Shown in pieces: positions 1 to 10,044 of a stretch of DNA of 64,000 nt (positions within the stretch are counted from its first letter, which is position 1; every line of letters begins with the position of its first letter). The stretch lies in contig KV918846.1 of NCBI GenBank assembly GCA_002049455.2, positions 124,001-188,000 of the forward strand, in the 5' to 3' direction. Source of the DNA: Porphyra umbilicalis. Its lineage: Eukaryota > Rhodophyta > Bangiophyceae > Bangiales > Bangiaceae. Made by a program: the position numbers and the translations under genes. Under the pieces are notes generated by a model, which was not told the DNA's origin, did not search any database, and saw only the letters and a list, made by a program, of their open reading frames with translations.

Positions 1-215
1 CGCGGTCGGCGGCGGCGGCCCAGGCGGCGGCGCGGCGGGACGCCTCGGCCGCCCCGTCGGCGGTGGGGGGGGGTAGAGCGGCGCCGCGCCGGCGCCGAGG
101 TGCCCGAGCTGCGCGTCGAGCGCGTCGCCGGCGGCGGGCGCCGCGACGGCGCGTGGCGGTGCGGCGCGTGCCGCCCCGGCCGGCGCGGCCGCGAGGGTGG
201 CGGCGGGCGCCGCCC

Positions 216-255
<40 letters not shown>

Positions 256-1361
256 TGCGTCGGCAACCGCGTCGGCGGCGGCGGCGGCGGCGGCGGTCGC
301 CGCCCGCTCCGCCGCCGCCACCCGCTCGGTGAGGACGGTGACGGCAACGTTGCGCTGCGCGGCCGCCGCTTCGGCGGCGACCGCCCGCCGCTCCGCGTCG
401 GCGGCGGCGGCGGCCGCCGCCGGCCCCGCCGCCCGCGTCGCCACCCCCTCTGCGCGCACGACCGCGCTCTCCGCCGCCACCGCCGCCGCCGCCGACCGCG
501 CCGCCCGCACCGCGTCGGCGGCGGACCGCTCGACGTGGCCGATGCGGGCGGCGAGCCCCCCCGCCTCGGCGCGCGCGCCGACAACCGCCGACGCGCGCGC
601 GGCGACGGCCCGCCGCGCGGCGGCCGCGTCGGCGCGGGCGGCGAGCGTCGCGGACGCCTCCCCCCCCGCGTCGGGGGCGTCGGTCGCGAGGCTCACCCCC
701 CGGCCGGCGGTGGCGAGCAGCCGCACCCCCGTCGGGCCGCCGACGACGACCACTTCGGCGGCGCCGGGGAGCGCCGCCGCCGCCGCCGACGCGACGGCCG
801 CCACGTCCCGGTCGGCCGTGACGCCGGGGAAGAGGCGGAGGACGACCGACGGGCCGGCGGCGGCGGTCGGCTCGTACGCCGCGGCGCGGATGGCGGGGGC
901 GAGGACCGCCCCGGCGCGCCCGCCGGCGGCGGCGAGGCGGCTGCGGACGGCGGCGGCGGCGGTGGCAGCGTCGGCGGGGAGGGGCGGGAAGGCCCCCGTG
1001 GCGGCCGCCAGCCGCGCCGCGGGCAGCGGCGAGGCAGACACCCCAAAGTGCACCCCGCCGCCGCCGACGGCGCCCGCGGGGGGGGGGGGAAGAGCGTCGG
1101 CGGGGGTGCGGCGGCGCGCACCCCCGCCGCCGCCGCCGCCACTGTCGCCGCCGACGACGATGCGGGCGCGTCGGCCGCGCCGCGCACCACCGCCGTCGGC
1201 GGGGCGGGCAGCCGCTCGGCACCCGGGCCCGCCCCCCGGTGCTGCAGCGGCGACAGGGGGGATAGGAGCGCCGCAACGGCGGCGGCGACGAGCGCCGCCG
1301 CCGCCGGCGGCGCGAGCGTCGCGCGAAAGGCGGCGTGGCGGGGGCCGACGGGCGCCGCGTC

Positions 1362-1392
<31 letters not shown>

Positions 1393-1896
1393 GCGGCGGC
1401 GCCCACCCACTGCCGCGCCGCAACGCCGGCGGTGTAGGCGGCCGACCGGCGGGCGGCGTCGAGGAGCTGGTCCCCGACGGACGGGGCCGCGACGGCGGGC
1501 ACGCCGTACGGGGCGGCGGCAAAGGCGCTGACAAACGGGGGCTTGCGGGGCGCCGGCGACGGGGGTGCCCCTCGGACGACGCGTGCCGCCGCTCCCCGCG
1601 GCGTGGCGGCGGCGGCGGCGGGAGCCCCCGACGGCGATACCGCCGCGGGGGGCGCGGCGGCGGGTGCCCCCGCGGCCGCCCCCGCCCCTGCCGCCGCCGC
1701 CGACACGCCCGCGGCGGCCGCCAAAGCCGCCGCCGCATCCGCCGCCGACGGCGGGCGGGCGGGCACCCGCCCCGGCGGCATGGCCGTCGGCACCGCCGCT
1801 GCCGCCGCCTCGGCGGCCGACGCCAGCGGGTGCACCACCGCCGCCGCGGGCGGGGGCGGCGCCGGGCCCGCCCCCGCGGTGACGCGGGCGCCCGCC

Positions 1897-1929
<33 letters not shown>

Positions 1930-2542
1930 TGGCTGCCGTCCACGGCCCCGCGGCGGGCGGCAATGACGCGCCGCCGCGACGGCGGCGACGACGACCGCCG
2001 GGGCGGACGCATCGACGACGACGGCGACGCGGCGCGCGGCGGCGACGGGGAGCGCGACGGCGAGGCCGCCCGCGACGGCGACGGGGAGCGGGACGGCGAG
2101 GCCGCCCGCGACGGCGACGGGGAGCGCGACGGAGAGGGCGCCCGCGACGGCGCGCGGACGGCGGGGCGGCCGCTTAAGTGCACCCGCACGACGCGGCGGG
2201 CGGGAGCCGACGCGGGCGGTGGCGGGGCGCCCGCGGGCGGGACGCCCGCCGGCGGCGGCCCGCCCCCCGCCCCAAAGCGCACGCGCACGACGCGGCGGGG
2301 CGGGTGCGACGGCGCGCCGGCGGCCGCCTCGCCGCCGCCGCCGCCGCCGCCGCCACCGTCGCTGCCGCCGGCGGTGGCGGTGACGGGCGGCGGCCGCGAC
2401 GCGTCGGCCGCCCGACGGCCGCGTGGGGAGGCGAGGGGGGGGGGGCGCGCGGTGTGCGCCCCGCCCGCCAGGAGGGGGGGGGAGGGGGGGGGAGCAGTGG
2501 CGCTGCTGGCGCAAACGCCACCGCCGCCGCGGCCGTGGCCAT
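1..2542 (-). CDS. Coiled-coil protein with Ser/Pro/Arg repeats and one probable membrane segment, partial (runs off left edge)
   Basis: I do not recognise the family. Reading leftwards from an ATG at 2542, the protein has an Ala/Pro-rich N-terminus, two copies of an RRVVRVR/HL motif, a Ser-Pro-Arg stretch built from a 12-residue repeat, and one hydrophobic Ala/Leu/Val segment around 1290-1330. A long Ala/Glu/Arg-rich region then follows with the regular spacing of a coiled coil and continues past position 1. A short conserved-looking patch (AAEVVVVGGPTGVRLL, about 710-760) is the least biased part. To keep the frame open the reading must shift twice, at G runs near 2472-2490 and at the G run near 1079-1089. 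Both are homopolymers, so these look like assembly errors rather than gene decay. The start is uncertain because it lies in low-complexity sequence. Membrane-anchored coiled-coil function is inference only. Confidence 0.5.
2041..2148 (-). repeat. Three tandem 36-bp coding repeats
   Basis: Three consecutive 36-bp units (2041-2076, 2077-2112, 2113-2148) differ at only a few positions. On the minus strand each encodes 12 residues of the type RAASPSRSPSPS inside the coiled-coil gene, so copy number can change without breaking the frame. Confidence 0.9.
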
Positions 2543-3970
2543 GGTGGGGAGGGGAGGCCGGGGCGGGGGGGGGGGGGGGGGAGGCCGACTGTCGGCGACG
2601 TGGACCGTGGCGACGCCGCACGCGGCGCCGTCTACCAAGGGCGGGCGACGTCGATGGGGGAAAATCCAGGCAGCGGCGGGCGCGGGGGGGTCCAACGGGG
2701 GTCGGGTGGCGGCGTTGCGGCCGCGACCGTTGTCGCCACGTCGGCGGCGCGGTGCACGGCGGCGTCTGCCACACCGACGTGGCCGACGCGTCGGCCCAGT
2801 CGTGAAGGGTGTGCCCGTGGGACGTGCCCGCTTTGAGGCGCCCGCCCGTGTTGGGGTGGGGGACCCGCCAGAGTGCACTCTGGGCGGCGGCCTGCCCCGA
2901 GGTCTCTCGACCGCCGGGCCACGTTGGCGGGGGAGCCAAAAACGCGGCGGCGCTCCGCGGAGCGGGTCCTCTTGGTGGGCCTGTTCCGTGGACGACGTCC
3001 GAGATCTCTTGCTGGGCCAACGGCTGGTCATCACTCGGGCTGCGGGCTTCTGCTGGCGCCGCCGCAGCGGACCACCCACTGTGGCGGATCAGGGGTGGTG
3101 GCGGATTCCATCTAGATTTTCAAGGACTTGTTGAACGGTGAGCAAGCCCGAGAAATTAGATTGCTCAAACCCATTGGGGGGGGTGCAGCCGTTCAAGCAG
3201 GTGCGCGGTGTTCACAACAGCAAGAACGCTGGAGCGGGGCCCCAACCATTGGGGCGGGGCCCCAATGCTGGATGATCAAGCGTCACAACGTCGCAAACGT
3301 ACCGCCTGCCCGTTTGTCGAGCGCTGCTTTGACAGCCCCGGTCTGTCTGACGTCAGAGGGCCTTGTCAGAGTTGTGGCCGGGCCCGACTGGGGACCGCGC
3401 CGCCGCGGTCAGCTCCGCAATCCCGTCGGGTGCGCTCACACTGTGCGGATACGTTGCTCCGCGCGTCCGCTTCGCCAGTGCCGAAAAACGGTTCGTCACG
3501 CCTGCTGTGCCAGCCGATCATGGACACCGCATCCGCTCTGTGCGCCAGTGTCGACTGTATCCGGGATATCCGCCCCCATTCAACCAGTGGGCATTGACAG
3601 GAACCCCGCGCGGATCTCGGCGCCCGACACGCGTCGTCATATTTGTGCTGGTTGCCGTTCGTGGCCGATTAGAGCGCTCTGGGGAGAGCCGTCCTCAGCG
3701 GCCGACGGCGCGCGCTTTGTGGCCAACTGGGTGCCCCCGCAACGGCCTCGTGTCTTTGCCGCGCTGTGTGTGCGAAACGCAGGAGAGGGCGCGCACTCTC
3801 GCGGGTGCATAACTCCCAACGCGACGGTTCCGTCGGCGCCCACGCTACCCCGTCGACGAGCACATCCGGCTCTGCCAAGAACGTTGGAGCGTGGCGGGCG
3901 TGCAGTTGGCGGCCAGCGGGTCTCCCTTATCGCACAGCAGCAGTTTAGGAATCCTGCCTCGATTGACGTC
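2543..3970. other. Intergenic region, no gene recognised
   Basis: Open frames exist here on both strands but none shows a family signature, and base composition drops toward neutral after about 3100. It should hold the upstream regions of the divergent coiled-coil gene (left) and peroxiredoxin gene (right). A short G/C-rich inverted repeat lies around 3236-3270. Confidence 0.4.
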
Positions 3971-4690
3971 ATGGCGCCCCGTGTGGGTGACCGGCTTCCC
4001 CTGGACATGACGCTGATGCGGCTGGAGAAGGGTGCTCCGGTGGTACGTCCATGGGGTCGCTTGAGGTTTTGTTGTTTTCCTTCTGGCACGTGTCTCATAC
4101 ATTTTTTTTTTTTCCTGTCCTCTTGTTGGACGCACCGCGTTTTGCCAGCGGGCCGCATCTGACGTTTAGCGTGACTGGCTCTTTCTGGTTCCTCGCCCTG
4201 TGGCTTGTTCTTGCTCCACGCTTCCTTGGGGTCTGGGCGTTGGAATGGGCCCACTGGTTGTGGATACTTGCAGGAGATACCTCTGGCCCCCTTTTTTGCC
4301 AACAAAACGGTCGTCCTCTTCACCATCCCCGGCGCCTTCACCTCCCTCTGCCGGACCTCCCACTTTCCGTCATTTGCCGGCGCCACCGGGGACGCCCTGC
4401 GCGCGGCGGGCGCGAGTGACATTGTGTGCATCGCGTCCAATGACAGCTTTGTCGTCGACTGCTTTCGCCAAACAATGGGCACGGGCGACAGCATTACGGT
4501 GCTCGCCGACGGGGACGCGTCCTGGGCCCGCGCGGCGGGGTTGGCGGTCAACCTCGGCAAGTTTGGGGGCGTCCGCTGCGCGCGCTCGAGCTTTGTCGTC
4601 ACCGACGGCGTCATCATGAAGGCGTACCTGGAGGACGGGCCGGCCTACAGCGGCATCTCGGGGGGGAAGCACATGCTCGCCAACTGGTGA
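3971..4690 (+). CDS. Type II (Prx5-like) peroxiredoxin, one intron
   Basis: Thiol peroxidase of the atypical 2-Cys PrxII/Prx5 class, which reduces H2O2 and alkyl hydroperoxides using thioredoxin or glutaredoxin. The coding sequence is join(3971..4042,4274..4690), giving 162 residues, the normal length for cytosolic members of this class. Exon 1 encodes MAPRVGDRLPLDMTLMRLEK and ends in a GTACGT donor. Exon 2 follows a CAG acceptor and starts EIPLAPFFANKTVVLF, matching the usual VGDxLP...L..FxxKKVVLF order. The peroxidatic Cys sits in PGAFTSLCRTSH, and the second conserved Cys in ASDIVCIASND about 25 residues later. The GGVRCARSSFVV strand and the C-terminal GISGGKHML complete the fold. There is no obvious targeting extension. 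The gene is convergent with the DEG9-like gene; the stops are 548 bp apart. The intron was placed by reading, not by transcript data. Confidence 0.92.
4043..4273 (+). other. Intron of the peroxiredoxin gene
   Basis: 231-bp phase-0 intron with GTACGT donor and TTGCAG acceptor, containing a poly-T tract near 4100-4112. Removing it joins two exons that together rebuild a complete Prx5 N-terminus. Confidence 0.85.
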
Positions 4691-5238
4691 GCGTGCGCTG
4701 GGAGCGACGGCGGCGGGCGGGGCGCGAGCGGAGCGCCCTCGGCCTGCGGGGCTGTAGGCGCAGAGCGGGTGCTTTACTGCCTCGATGGCCTACGCGGGTG
4801 GACGGGAAACGGGCAAGTGTGAGCAAATGAGCGCCCGTGCACTGCGACTGCGCCGAATGCCGTCGCGTGTGCGACTCGGACCAATGTGTACAAACGCGCA
4901 GAGTTTTTCAGCGGCACTCTCGCCCAGAATGCACCCCGACCTCTCTCACGAGCGTCCGCCCAACACGCACATCACGGGCACGTCACAACGCTGCGCGCAC
5001 AGCGGGAGAGCTGTGTCAGACGCAAGCAGCGTCGCGCAAGCGACGCGCAGCCCGATGGACCCCCCCCCAACCCTCGCCCCCAAAAACATGATCGAACCAC
5101 CAGGCGGGCCCAGGCCGTGGCCACCCACCACCACCGCGCAAGCGCGCCCAGCACGTCTGCCCTCGTTGCCCAACGCCTGCCACCCGCCCTTCCGCCTGCG
5201 CTCAACACCAATGGCCGCTCACTCCGCCGCCTCGCCTC
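4691..5238. other. Gap between convergent stops
   Basis: Shared 3' region of the peroxiredoxin (+) and DEG9-like (-) genes. I see no gene or clear structured element in it. Confidence 0.5.
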
Positions 5239-6939
5239 CTACGGGCCAGCTGAGTCGGGCGGGGGCGGTGGCTCCCCCGCCGTCTCCCCACTCGGCGCGC
5301 CGGCCGCTGGCTGCTCCGCCGCAGCCACCGGCGCTCCTACGGCCGCCGTGGCCGCTACCTTGGTCTCTGGGGACTCGTCCTCCTTTGGTGGCAGCGGCCC
5401 GATCGACCGCGCCGCCGCAATTGAGTGGGTGTCGAGGATGGCCTGCGTCGCCGCCAGCGCCTTCTCCCGGTGCAACACGACGCACTCGTCATAGTCGAGG
5501 TCAAACGTGATGTACTCGCTCTTCGCCGCGTCGACGAGCGCGGCCATGTGCGCCACGTTGCGCACGGGGGTGCCATTGACCGCAAACAGCTGGCAGTTGC
5601 TCAGGTGCTCAAAGCCCAAGTTGATCGACGCGTTGAGCACCGACGAGAGGAGCACCACCTGCTCGTCGGCAAACTTCTTGTGCGTGTGCATCAGCCGCAC
5701 GAGCAGCCGCACCGGCGCTTTGGCGTCCCACTGGCTCCCATACTCGGAGGAGAGGTACTTCTCGGTCAGCGCCACAAACACGAGGCCGCCGAGGACGAGG
5801 TACTCAGGTCGCCGGCGGCTCTCGTGGACGGGCACGAGCAGCGGGTCGGTGACCTTGCCGAGCGGGTACGACACGTCCGTGACGGCGCCCTTGCGCACGA
5901 TCGTGAGCGTGACGGTGTCGCCAACAAACTTCCTCGTACAAAGGTAAGTGAAGGAGATGCGCGCGCCCGACCGGTACGGCACGGTGCCGCCCGAGGAGAT
6001 GGGCACCCCATCAATGTGGGTGACCACATCGCCCTTGGACAGCTTCTCCGCGGCCAGCGTCGGCTTCTCCACGTGCTTGACGAGCACCCCCAGGTCCGGG
6101 GTGGTCAACCCCAGCGACGCGCGCATGTCCTTGTTCTCCAACTTGCTCCACTCGAAGCCCGTGCTGCAAAAGCCCGTGTACCGCCCTTCGTTCCGAGCCA
6201 CGTCGTCCAGGAAGTGCTGGACGACAACAAATGGGATGATGTACCCAATCGCCTCGGCTTCGGTCGGGGCGAGCCCCTGAAAGGCAACCCCAACGACTTG
6301 CCGCTCCGAGTTGAACGCCGGCCCGCCGCTGTTGCCCGGGTTGATCGCCGAATCGACTTGTACGCCAAGGAGTTCCGCCTGCCCGTGGCTGTACGGCATC
6401 ATCTCTACGCGGCTGACGACGCCGGCCGTGACCGACACCGTATCACCACCAATCGGATAACCAATAACCACAATGGCGTCTTGGAGCATCGGCAAGCCGC
6501 CCGGCCGCAGTGGCTGCGTGTCGGCCCAGAACGCGTCGTCGTCGACTTCCATGAGGGCCAGGTCGCACTCGTGCGCAATGGCGAGCACGCGGCACTGGTA
6601 CTTGACGTCGCTTCCCCGTTTCTTCACCTGCACAACGGTGTAGTGCTCCACAGAGTGAGCGTTGGTCAACAGCCGCCGGCCTTCAATGATGAAGCCAGAG
6701 GAGGTGCTCTGCACCTGCCGCCGCCGCTGCCACGGCTGACTGTAGTTTGGTTCGCTGTGCGTCGCGTACACCTTGACGACCGCGTCGAGAATCTCGGGTC
6801 GCAGCACGGACGCGGCGGCCAGCTCGCCGTCCCCGTCGGCGCCGTCGAGAAGGTAGCCGAGGCCGTGGCCGTCGACCCCATTTTCGCTGCCCGAGCCGAC
6901 GGGGGCCCCATCTTCGTCAAAGCCGCCGTCGCGGTCCAT
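5239..6939 (-). CDS. DEG9-like trypsin/PDZ serine protease (HtrA family)
   Basis: ATP-independent serine endopeptidase of the Deg/HtrA family, 566 residues and intronless from the ATG at 6939. The catalytic triad is visible: His in LTNAHSVEHYT, Asp in HECDLALMEVDD and Ser in INPGNSGGPAF. A PDZ domain follows (LGVLVKHVEKPTLAAEKL...KGDVVTHIDGVPI). The section with GTVPYRSGARISFTYL and the C-terminal second PDZ-like domain ending DLDYDECVVLHREKA matches the plant DEG9/DEG2 group better than bacterial DegP or chloroplast DEG1. I see no convincing transit peptide. The N-terminus is acidic (DRDGGFDEDG), compatible with the nucleolar or nuclear location known for Arabidopsis DEG9, but location is inferred. 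The last 50 residues are Ala/Pro-rich and poorly conserved. No frame break occurs, and the gene contains no long C/G run. Confidence 0.92.
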   Translation of the reverse strand: MDRDGGFDEDGAPVGSGSENGVDGHGLGYLLDGADGDGELAAASVLRPEILDAVVKVYATHSEPNYSQPWQRRRQVQSTSSGFIIEGRRLLTNAHSVEHYTVVQVKKRGSDVKYQCRVLAIAHECDLALMEVDDDAFWADTQPLRPGGLPMLQDAIVVIGYPIGGDTVSVTAGVVSRVEMMPYSHGQAELLGVQVDSAINPGNSGGPAFNSERQVVGVAFQGLAPTEAEAIGYIIPFVVVQHFLDDVARNEGRYTGFCSTGFEWSKLENKDMRASLGLTTPDLGVLVKHVEKPTLAAEKLSKGDVVTHIDGVPISSGGTVPYRSGARISFTYLCTRKFVGDTVTLTIVRKGAVTDVSYPLGKVTDPLLVPVHESRRRPEYLVLGGLVFVALTEKYLSSEYGSQWDAKAPVRLLVRLMHTHKKFADEQVVLLSSVLNASINLGFEHLSNCQLFAVNGTPVRNVAHMAALVDAAKSEYITFDLDYDECVVLHREKALAATQAILDTHSIAAARSIGPLPPKEDESPETKVAATAAVGAPVAAAEQPAAGAPSGETAGEPPPPPDSAGP

Positions 6940-7208
6940 GGCAGACGGCGCCAGTCGCACAGCGCCGCGGCCGTCAACACGTCGCTTACCAGATCAGCGC
7001 TGCGGCCGTCGACACGCCGCTCACCAGGTGAGAAAGGCGGGGGCAGGGAGGCAGGCAAAGGTGTTGGAGGCACCGGAAGGAGGGGGGTGCGACGGCGACA
7101 AAAAGTGGCGCCACCGCACGATCGAGCACCGATGCAACCTGCGGCGAGTCATGAGGCGATGGTCGAGCCACCTCGATTGGCGGGTGGCCCCGCGCTCTGA
7201 CAGTCCCG

Positions 7209-7240
<32 letters not shown>
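7209..7240. repeat. (CAGC)8 microsatellite
   Basis: Eight perfect copies of the tetranucleotide CAGC between the DEG9-like start and the end of the kinase gene. Confidence 0.95.
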
Positions 7241-7241
<1 letters not shown>

Positions 7242-7419
7242 GTTGCGTGCCTTCTCCCCAGGTGTAAGGACACGAGGCCGCCAGGCGGTTTTCTCTAAAA
7301 TTGAGTGACATGTGTGGTGCAGCCCCGTGCAGAGGCGGGCCGCGCTCCTGTTTCTTCTTCTCTCCCTGCAGTCTCGACTCGCGCGGTACACGACCCGCCC
7401 GTGCTCCCACCGACACCCC

Positions 7420-8367
7420 TCAGCCGACCATCACCCGCTTGCGCCCCCGCAGCCGCACCTCTTCCAGGCGCCTGAGCACCCCCCCCGACGCCCCCCCCCC
7501 CGCTTGTAGGCGCGGAAGAGGGCCCCATTGACCGCCGCCGCCGTCGCCGGCGGGTGGCCGCTGACGACCGCCCGCTCGAGCACATACAAGTCGACGGCCT
7601 TGTCCTCGTCGAGCGTGCTGGCGGTGCTCAGCCCAAAGTCGATGAGCACCACCCGGGGGGAGGGGGCGGGGGCCCCAACGCGCTCGCCGGGGGGGGGCGA
7701 CGGCGCCGCCGCCATCGTGCACGGCCGTCGCCGCCGGCCCGTCGGCTTGGGCTGCGGTCGGGGTGGCCGCACCCTCCCGTGCGGCGGCAATGACCATCAC
7801 GTTGGCGGGCGTGAGGTCCCCGTGCACAATCCCTGCCCGGTGCAGGCGGGCGACCGCCTCGCCCAGATGGGTGCCGACCACCGCGGCGGCGGCAGCCGCG
7901 TCGTCAGCGGCACGGGCACCCCCCCCACCCCCCCCACGTCGTCTGCCAGCCGCCGCAGGAAGGTGCGCAGGGACACCCCCCCACCCGCTCCATGACGACG
8001 GCCGCCCCCCGCACAAAGTAGACGGCGGGGACGGCGACGCCCGCCCGCCGCGCGCGCACCAGGGAGCGCACCTCGGCAATGGAGCGGCGGGTCGTGAGCG
8101 CTTCGTCGAGGGCGGGGTGGCGGTACGCTTTGGGTGTCCGCGCCTTGAAGACGGCGGGGCGGCCGAGGTAGGTGATGGCGCGGACGGTCGCCTCGGCGCC
8201 GCGGGCGAGGAGGGGGGCGTCCGCCCACGCGTCGCCCTCGGTCCATGCAATGGGGACAGCGGTAGCGGGGGGAGCGGCGGGAGTGGACGAACAGGAAGAC
8301 GTGGGGGGGGGGTGGACGTCGACGCTACCGGGGTGGTGGTCGTGGGGGGGGGTGCGACGGCGGCCAT
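7420..8367 (-). CDS. Bud32/PRPK (TP53RK)-type atypical kinase of the EKC/KEOPS complex, frame broken at homopolymers
   Basis: Small atypical kinase/ATPase that, with the Kae1 subunit, supports N6-threonylcarbamoyladenosine (t6A) formation on tRNA. Hallmarks in order: Gly-rich loop GAEATVRAI; the Bud32 signature [19 protein letters not shown]; the catalytic loop [11 protein letters not shown]; the DFG segment [19 protein letters not shown]; and the diagnostic basic tail [13 protein letters not shown] just before the stop at 7420. About 260 residues in total, as expected for free-standing Bud32. These blocks lie in different minus-strand frames. All changes coincide with C/G runs (8303-8312, 7974-7982, 7918-7936, 7689-7697, 7481-7501), and no conserved block is missing. 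I read this as one intact gene with homopolymer length errors; a true pseudogene is less likely. The ATG at 8367 gives a short Ala/Pro/Thr leader. The next gene leftwards, the DEG9-like gene, runs in the opposite transcription order. Confidence 0.85.
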   Translation of the reverse strand: MAAVAPPPTTTTPVASTSTPPPRLPVRPLPPLPPLPLSPLHGPRATRGRTPPSSPAAPRRPSAPSPTSAAPPSSRRGHPKRTATPPSTKRSRPAAPLPRCAPWCARGGRASPSPPSTLCGGRPSSWSGWGGVPAHLPAAAGRRRGGGGGGARAADDAAAAAAVVGTHLGEAVARLHRAGIVHGDLTPANVMVIAAAREGAATPTAAQADGPAATAVHDGGGAVAPPRRARWGPRPLPPGGAHRLWAEHRQHARRGQGRRLVCARAGGRQRPPAGDGGGGQWGPLPRLQAGGGASGGVLRRLEEVRLRGRKRVMVG

Positions 8368-8986
8368 GACCAACGGGCGGGTGGCGCCCAGAGCCTGTTG
8401 CAGCAGCCGGCAGATTGGGAACCACAAAGGAGGATATGAAAGTGAAAAGACGCAGGAGACGGGGGGAGTGTGTTGCCGTATCCCTCGAGTAGCAAGGCAA
8501 GGGGGGTCACCAAAGGACATGGCAGACGGGATGGACGTGAACGTGCTACACGTCGGCACGTCGCACGGGTTCGACAGAGAAAGCGGGCGACGCGCCGAAA
8601 CATAAGGGGTGCGACGTGTCCGTTACGGATCAATTCCAAAATACACATGATTACTTGTGTTGGTTAGGTACTTCCCTCTCCTTCCACGGCTGCAGGTTGG
8701 CTGGACGCGGCACGCCGCTGCCAACCCCACCGCTTGTCCTACCAATCCGCAAGCAAGCCTCATGTATCACATTCCAGGGAACTTGAGCACCGACAACCCG
8801 AAAGGGGCCCGAAGACGAGTGGCCGTCACCAACAGCTGGCTGGGGGTTGGCATCAGCCACCTGGCAGACTGTACCGGCCGCTGGCAAACGCTACACCACC
8901 CCTCTGGGTGCCAAGCTCAACAAGAAAACAAGCCCCTTTACCTCTCTAAGAGCCAATCTTACACATAAAGCAAACCATTTGTCCCT
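8368..8986. other. Intergenic region between kinase and TSPO genes
   Basis: Near-neutral GC spacer holding the kinase upstream region and the TSPO 3' region, since both genes run leftwards. Nothing else is recognised. Confidence 0.45.
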
Positions 8987-9523
8987 CTAGGAGCTGCCTC
9001 CCACCAGCGGCGCCCCCTCACCACCGCCCCCCGTCCTGGCCTTGCCCTTGAATAGCACCTCCGTCGGGTTGAGCCGCCAGAGCGCCCCGTTGAGTGCCGT
9101 CGCAAAGCCGACCCACGCCACGTACGGCACCATCAAGCGGCCGGCCACAGCGTCCACGCGCCCAAACTTGACCGCCGTCGCCGTCGCGCCAATGAGCAGG
9201 GCGACAATGTCCGCCATGGCAACGTCAATCTTTTGGCCAGCAAACATGAGCGGGTTCCACGCCGCATTCAGCGCCAGCTGCACGCCATAGGTGATCCACA
9301 GCGCCGACGGGGACAAGCCGACCACCCGCCACACGCGGTAGCTCGCGTACCCCATCGCCGTGTAGAGGACCGACCAAACGGGCCCGAACACCGACGCGGG
9401 GGGGTTCCAGCTGGGCTTGGTCAACGTGGGGTACCATGTACGAATCCCAGGAGCGGAAATGAGGGAGCCGGCAAAGCCAATCACAAGGGGGAGGCCGACA
9501 GCGGCCGCCAGGGCGAGCGCCAT
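8987..9523 (-). CDS. TspO/MBR family translocator protein (TSPO)
   Basis: Tryptophan-rich five-helix membrane protein that binds porphyrins and sterols and is linked to tetrapyrrole transport and stress signalling; it sits in the mitochondrial, ER or plastid envelope depending on lineage. From the ATG at 9523 the product is 178 residues, the family length. Conserved motifs: WYPTLTKPSWNPPASVFGPV in the first loop and helix 2, LYTAMGYASYRVWR, ALNAAWNPLMFAGQ (helix 3-4 region) and PYVAWVGFATALNGALW in helix 5. The open frame extends upstream to 9922, but that part has no conservation and lacks the helix pattern, so the ATG before MALALAAAVGLP was chosen. A short Gly-rich tail follows helix 5. 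The amidohydrolase gene lies 521 bp upstream on the opposite strand, making a shared divergent promoter region. Confidence 0.93.
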   Translation of the reverse strand: MALALAAAVGLPLVIGFAGSLISAPGIRTWYPTLTKPSWNPPASVFGPVWSVLYTAMGYASYRVWRVVGLSPSALWITYGVQLALNAAWNPLMFAGQKIDVAMADIVALLIGATATAVKFGRVDAVAGRLMVPYVAWVGFATALNGALWRLNPTEVLFKGKARTGGGGEGAPLVGGSS

Positions 9524-10044
9524 GGTGGCAGGCGGAGGACGAAAGGCGGAGACCAAGGGCGGTGGGGGTGACGAAGGTGGTGAACAGTCCGCCGCAGGGA
9601 CAGTGGGTTGTGCAGTCGGTGGACGGCGTTGCTGTCCGGGTGTGTCACCAATTGGAGGTCGTCGTGGGGAAGGACGATGCGGACGGGGAAGCAACGCAGG
9701 TGCAGGCGCGACCAGCCGGCTGCAAGCTGTGATATTCTGCCGGACCGCACGCACACATTCCTCGTTTTGCATCTCTCGGTGTCTGCAAGGCACTTCGTAG
9801 TTAACCCGGCTCTGTAAAGTAATTATTGGATGGATGAAGAGATGAGCGGATCGGCTCCCGCCGCGATCCGCACCATATCCCCTCACGTCGCTCGCTATCT
9901 CTCCGAGCCATCCTGTACTCATCGCACCTTGCGTCTTTTGCTACCTCACCTACCTGCCATCCCCGTTTATCCTTTTTCAAAATCGTTCTCTCTTTCCTCA
10001 ACCAGCCTCCGTCTCTGCCCCGCACCGCGACCGCGCCGACGACC
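9524..10044. promoter_or_regulatory. Divergent intergenic promoter region (TSPO / amidohydrolase)
   Basis: 521 bp between two divergent ATGs must hold both 5' UTRs and promoters. No TATA box is evident. A pyrimidine-rich stretch at about 9960-10015 ends just before the amidohydrolase ATG and may mark its transcription start; it could equally be the acceptor region of a 5'-UTR intron. Confidence 0.4.

Noticed and set aside
100-1530. Plus-strand Ala/Gly/Arg frames of about 445 codons
   Set aside because: The minus strand over the same bases gives a coiled-coil pattern and a less biased patch; the plus frames are simple reflections of GCC/GGC repeats.
5425-7200. 591-codon plus-strand frame
   Set aside because: Antisense of the DEG9-like protease, whose catalytic triad fixes the coding strand.
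7420-8367. Calling the Bud32 gene a pseudogene
   Set aside because: Every conserved block is present in order, and each break is in a C/G run, so assembly error explains it better than decay.
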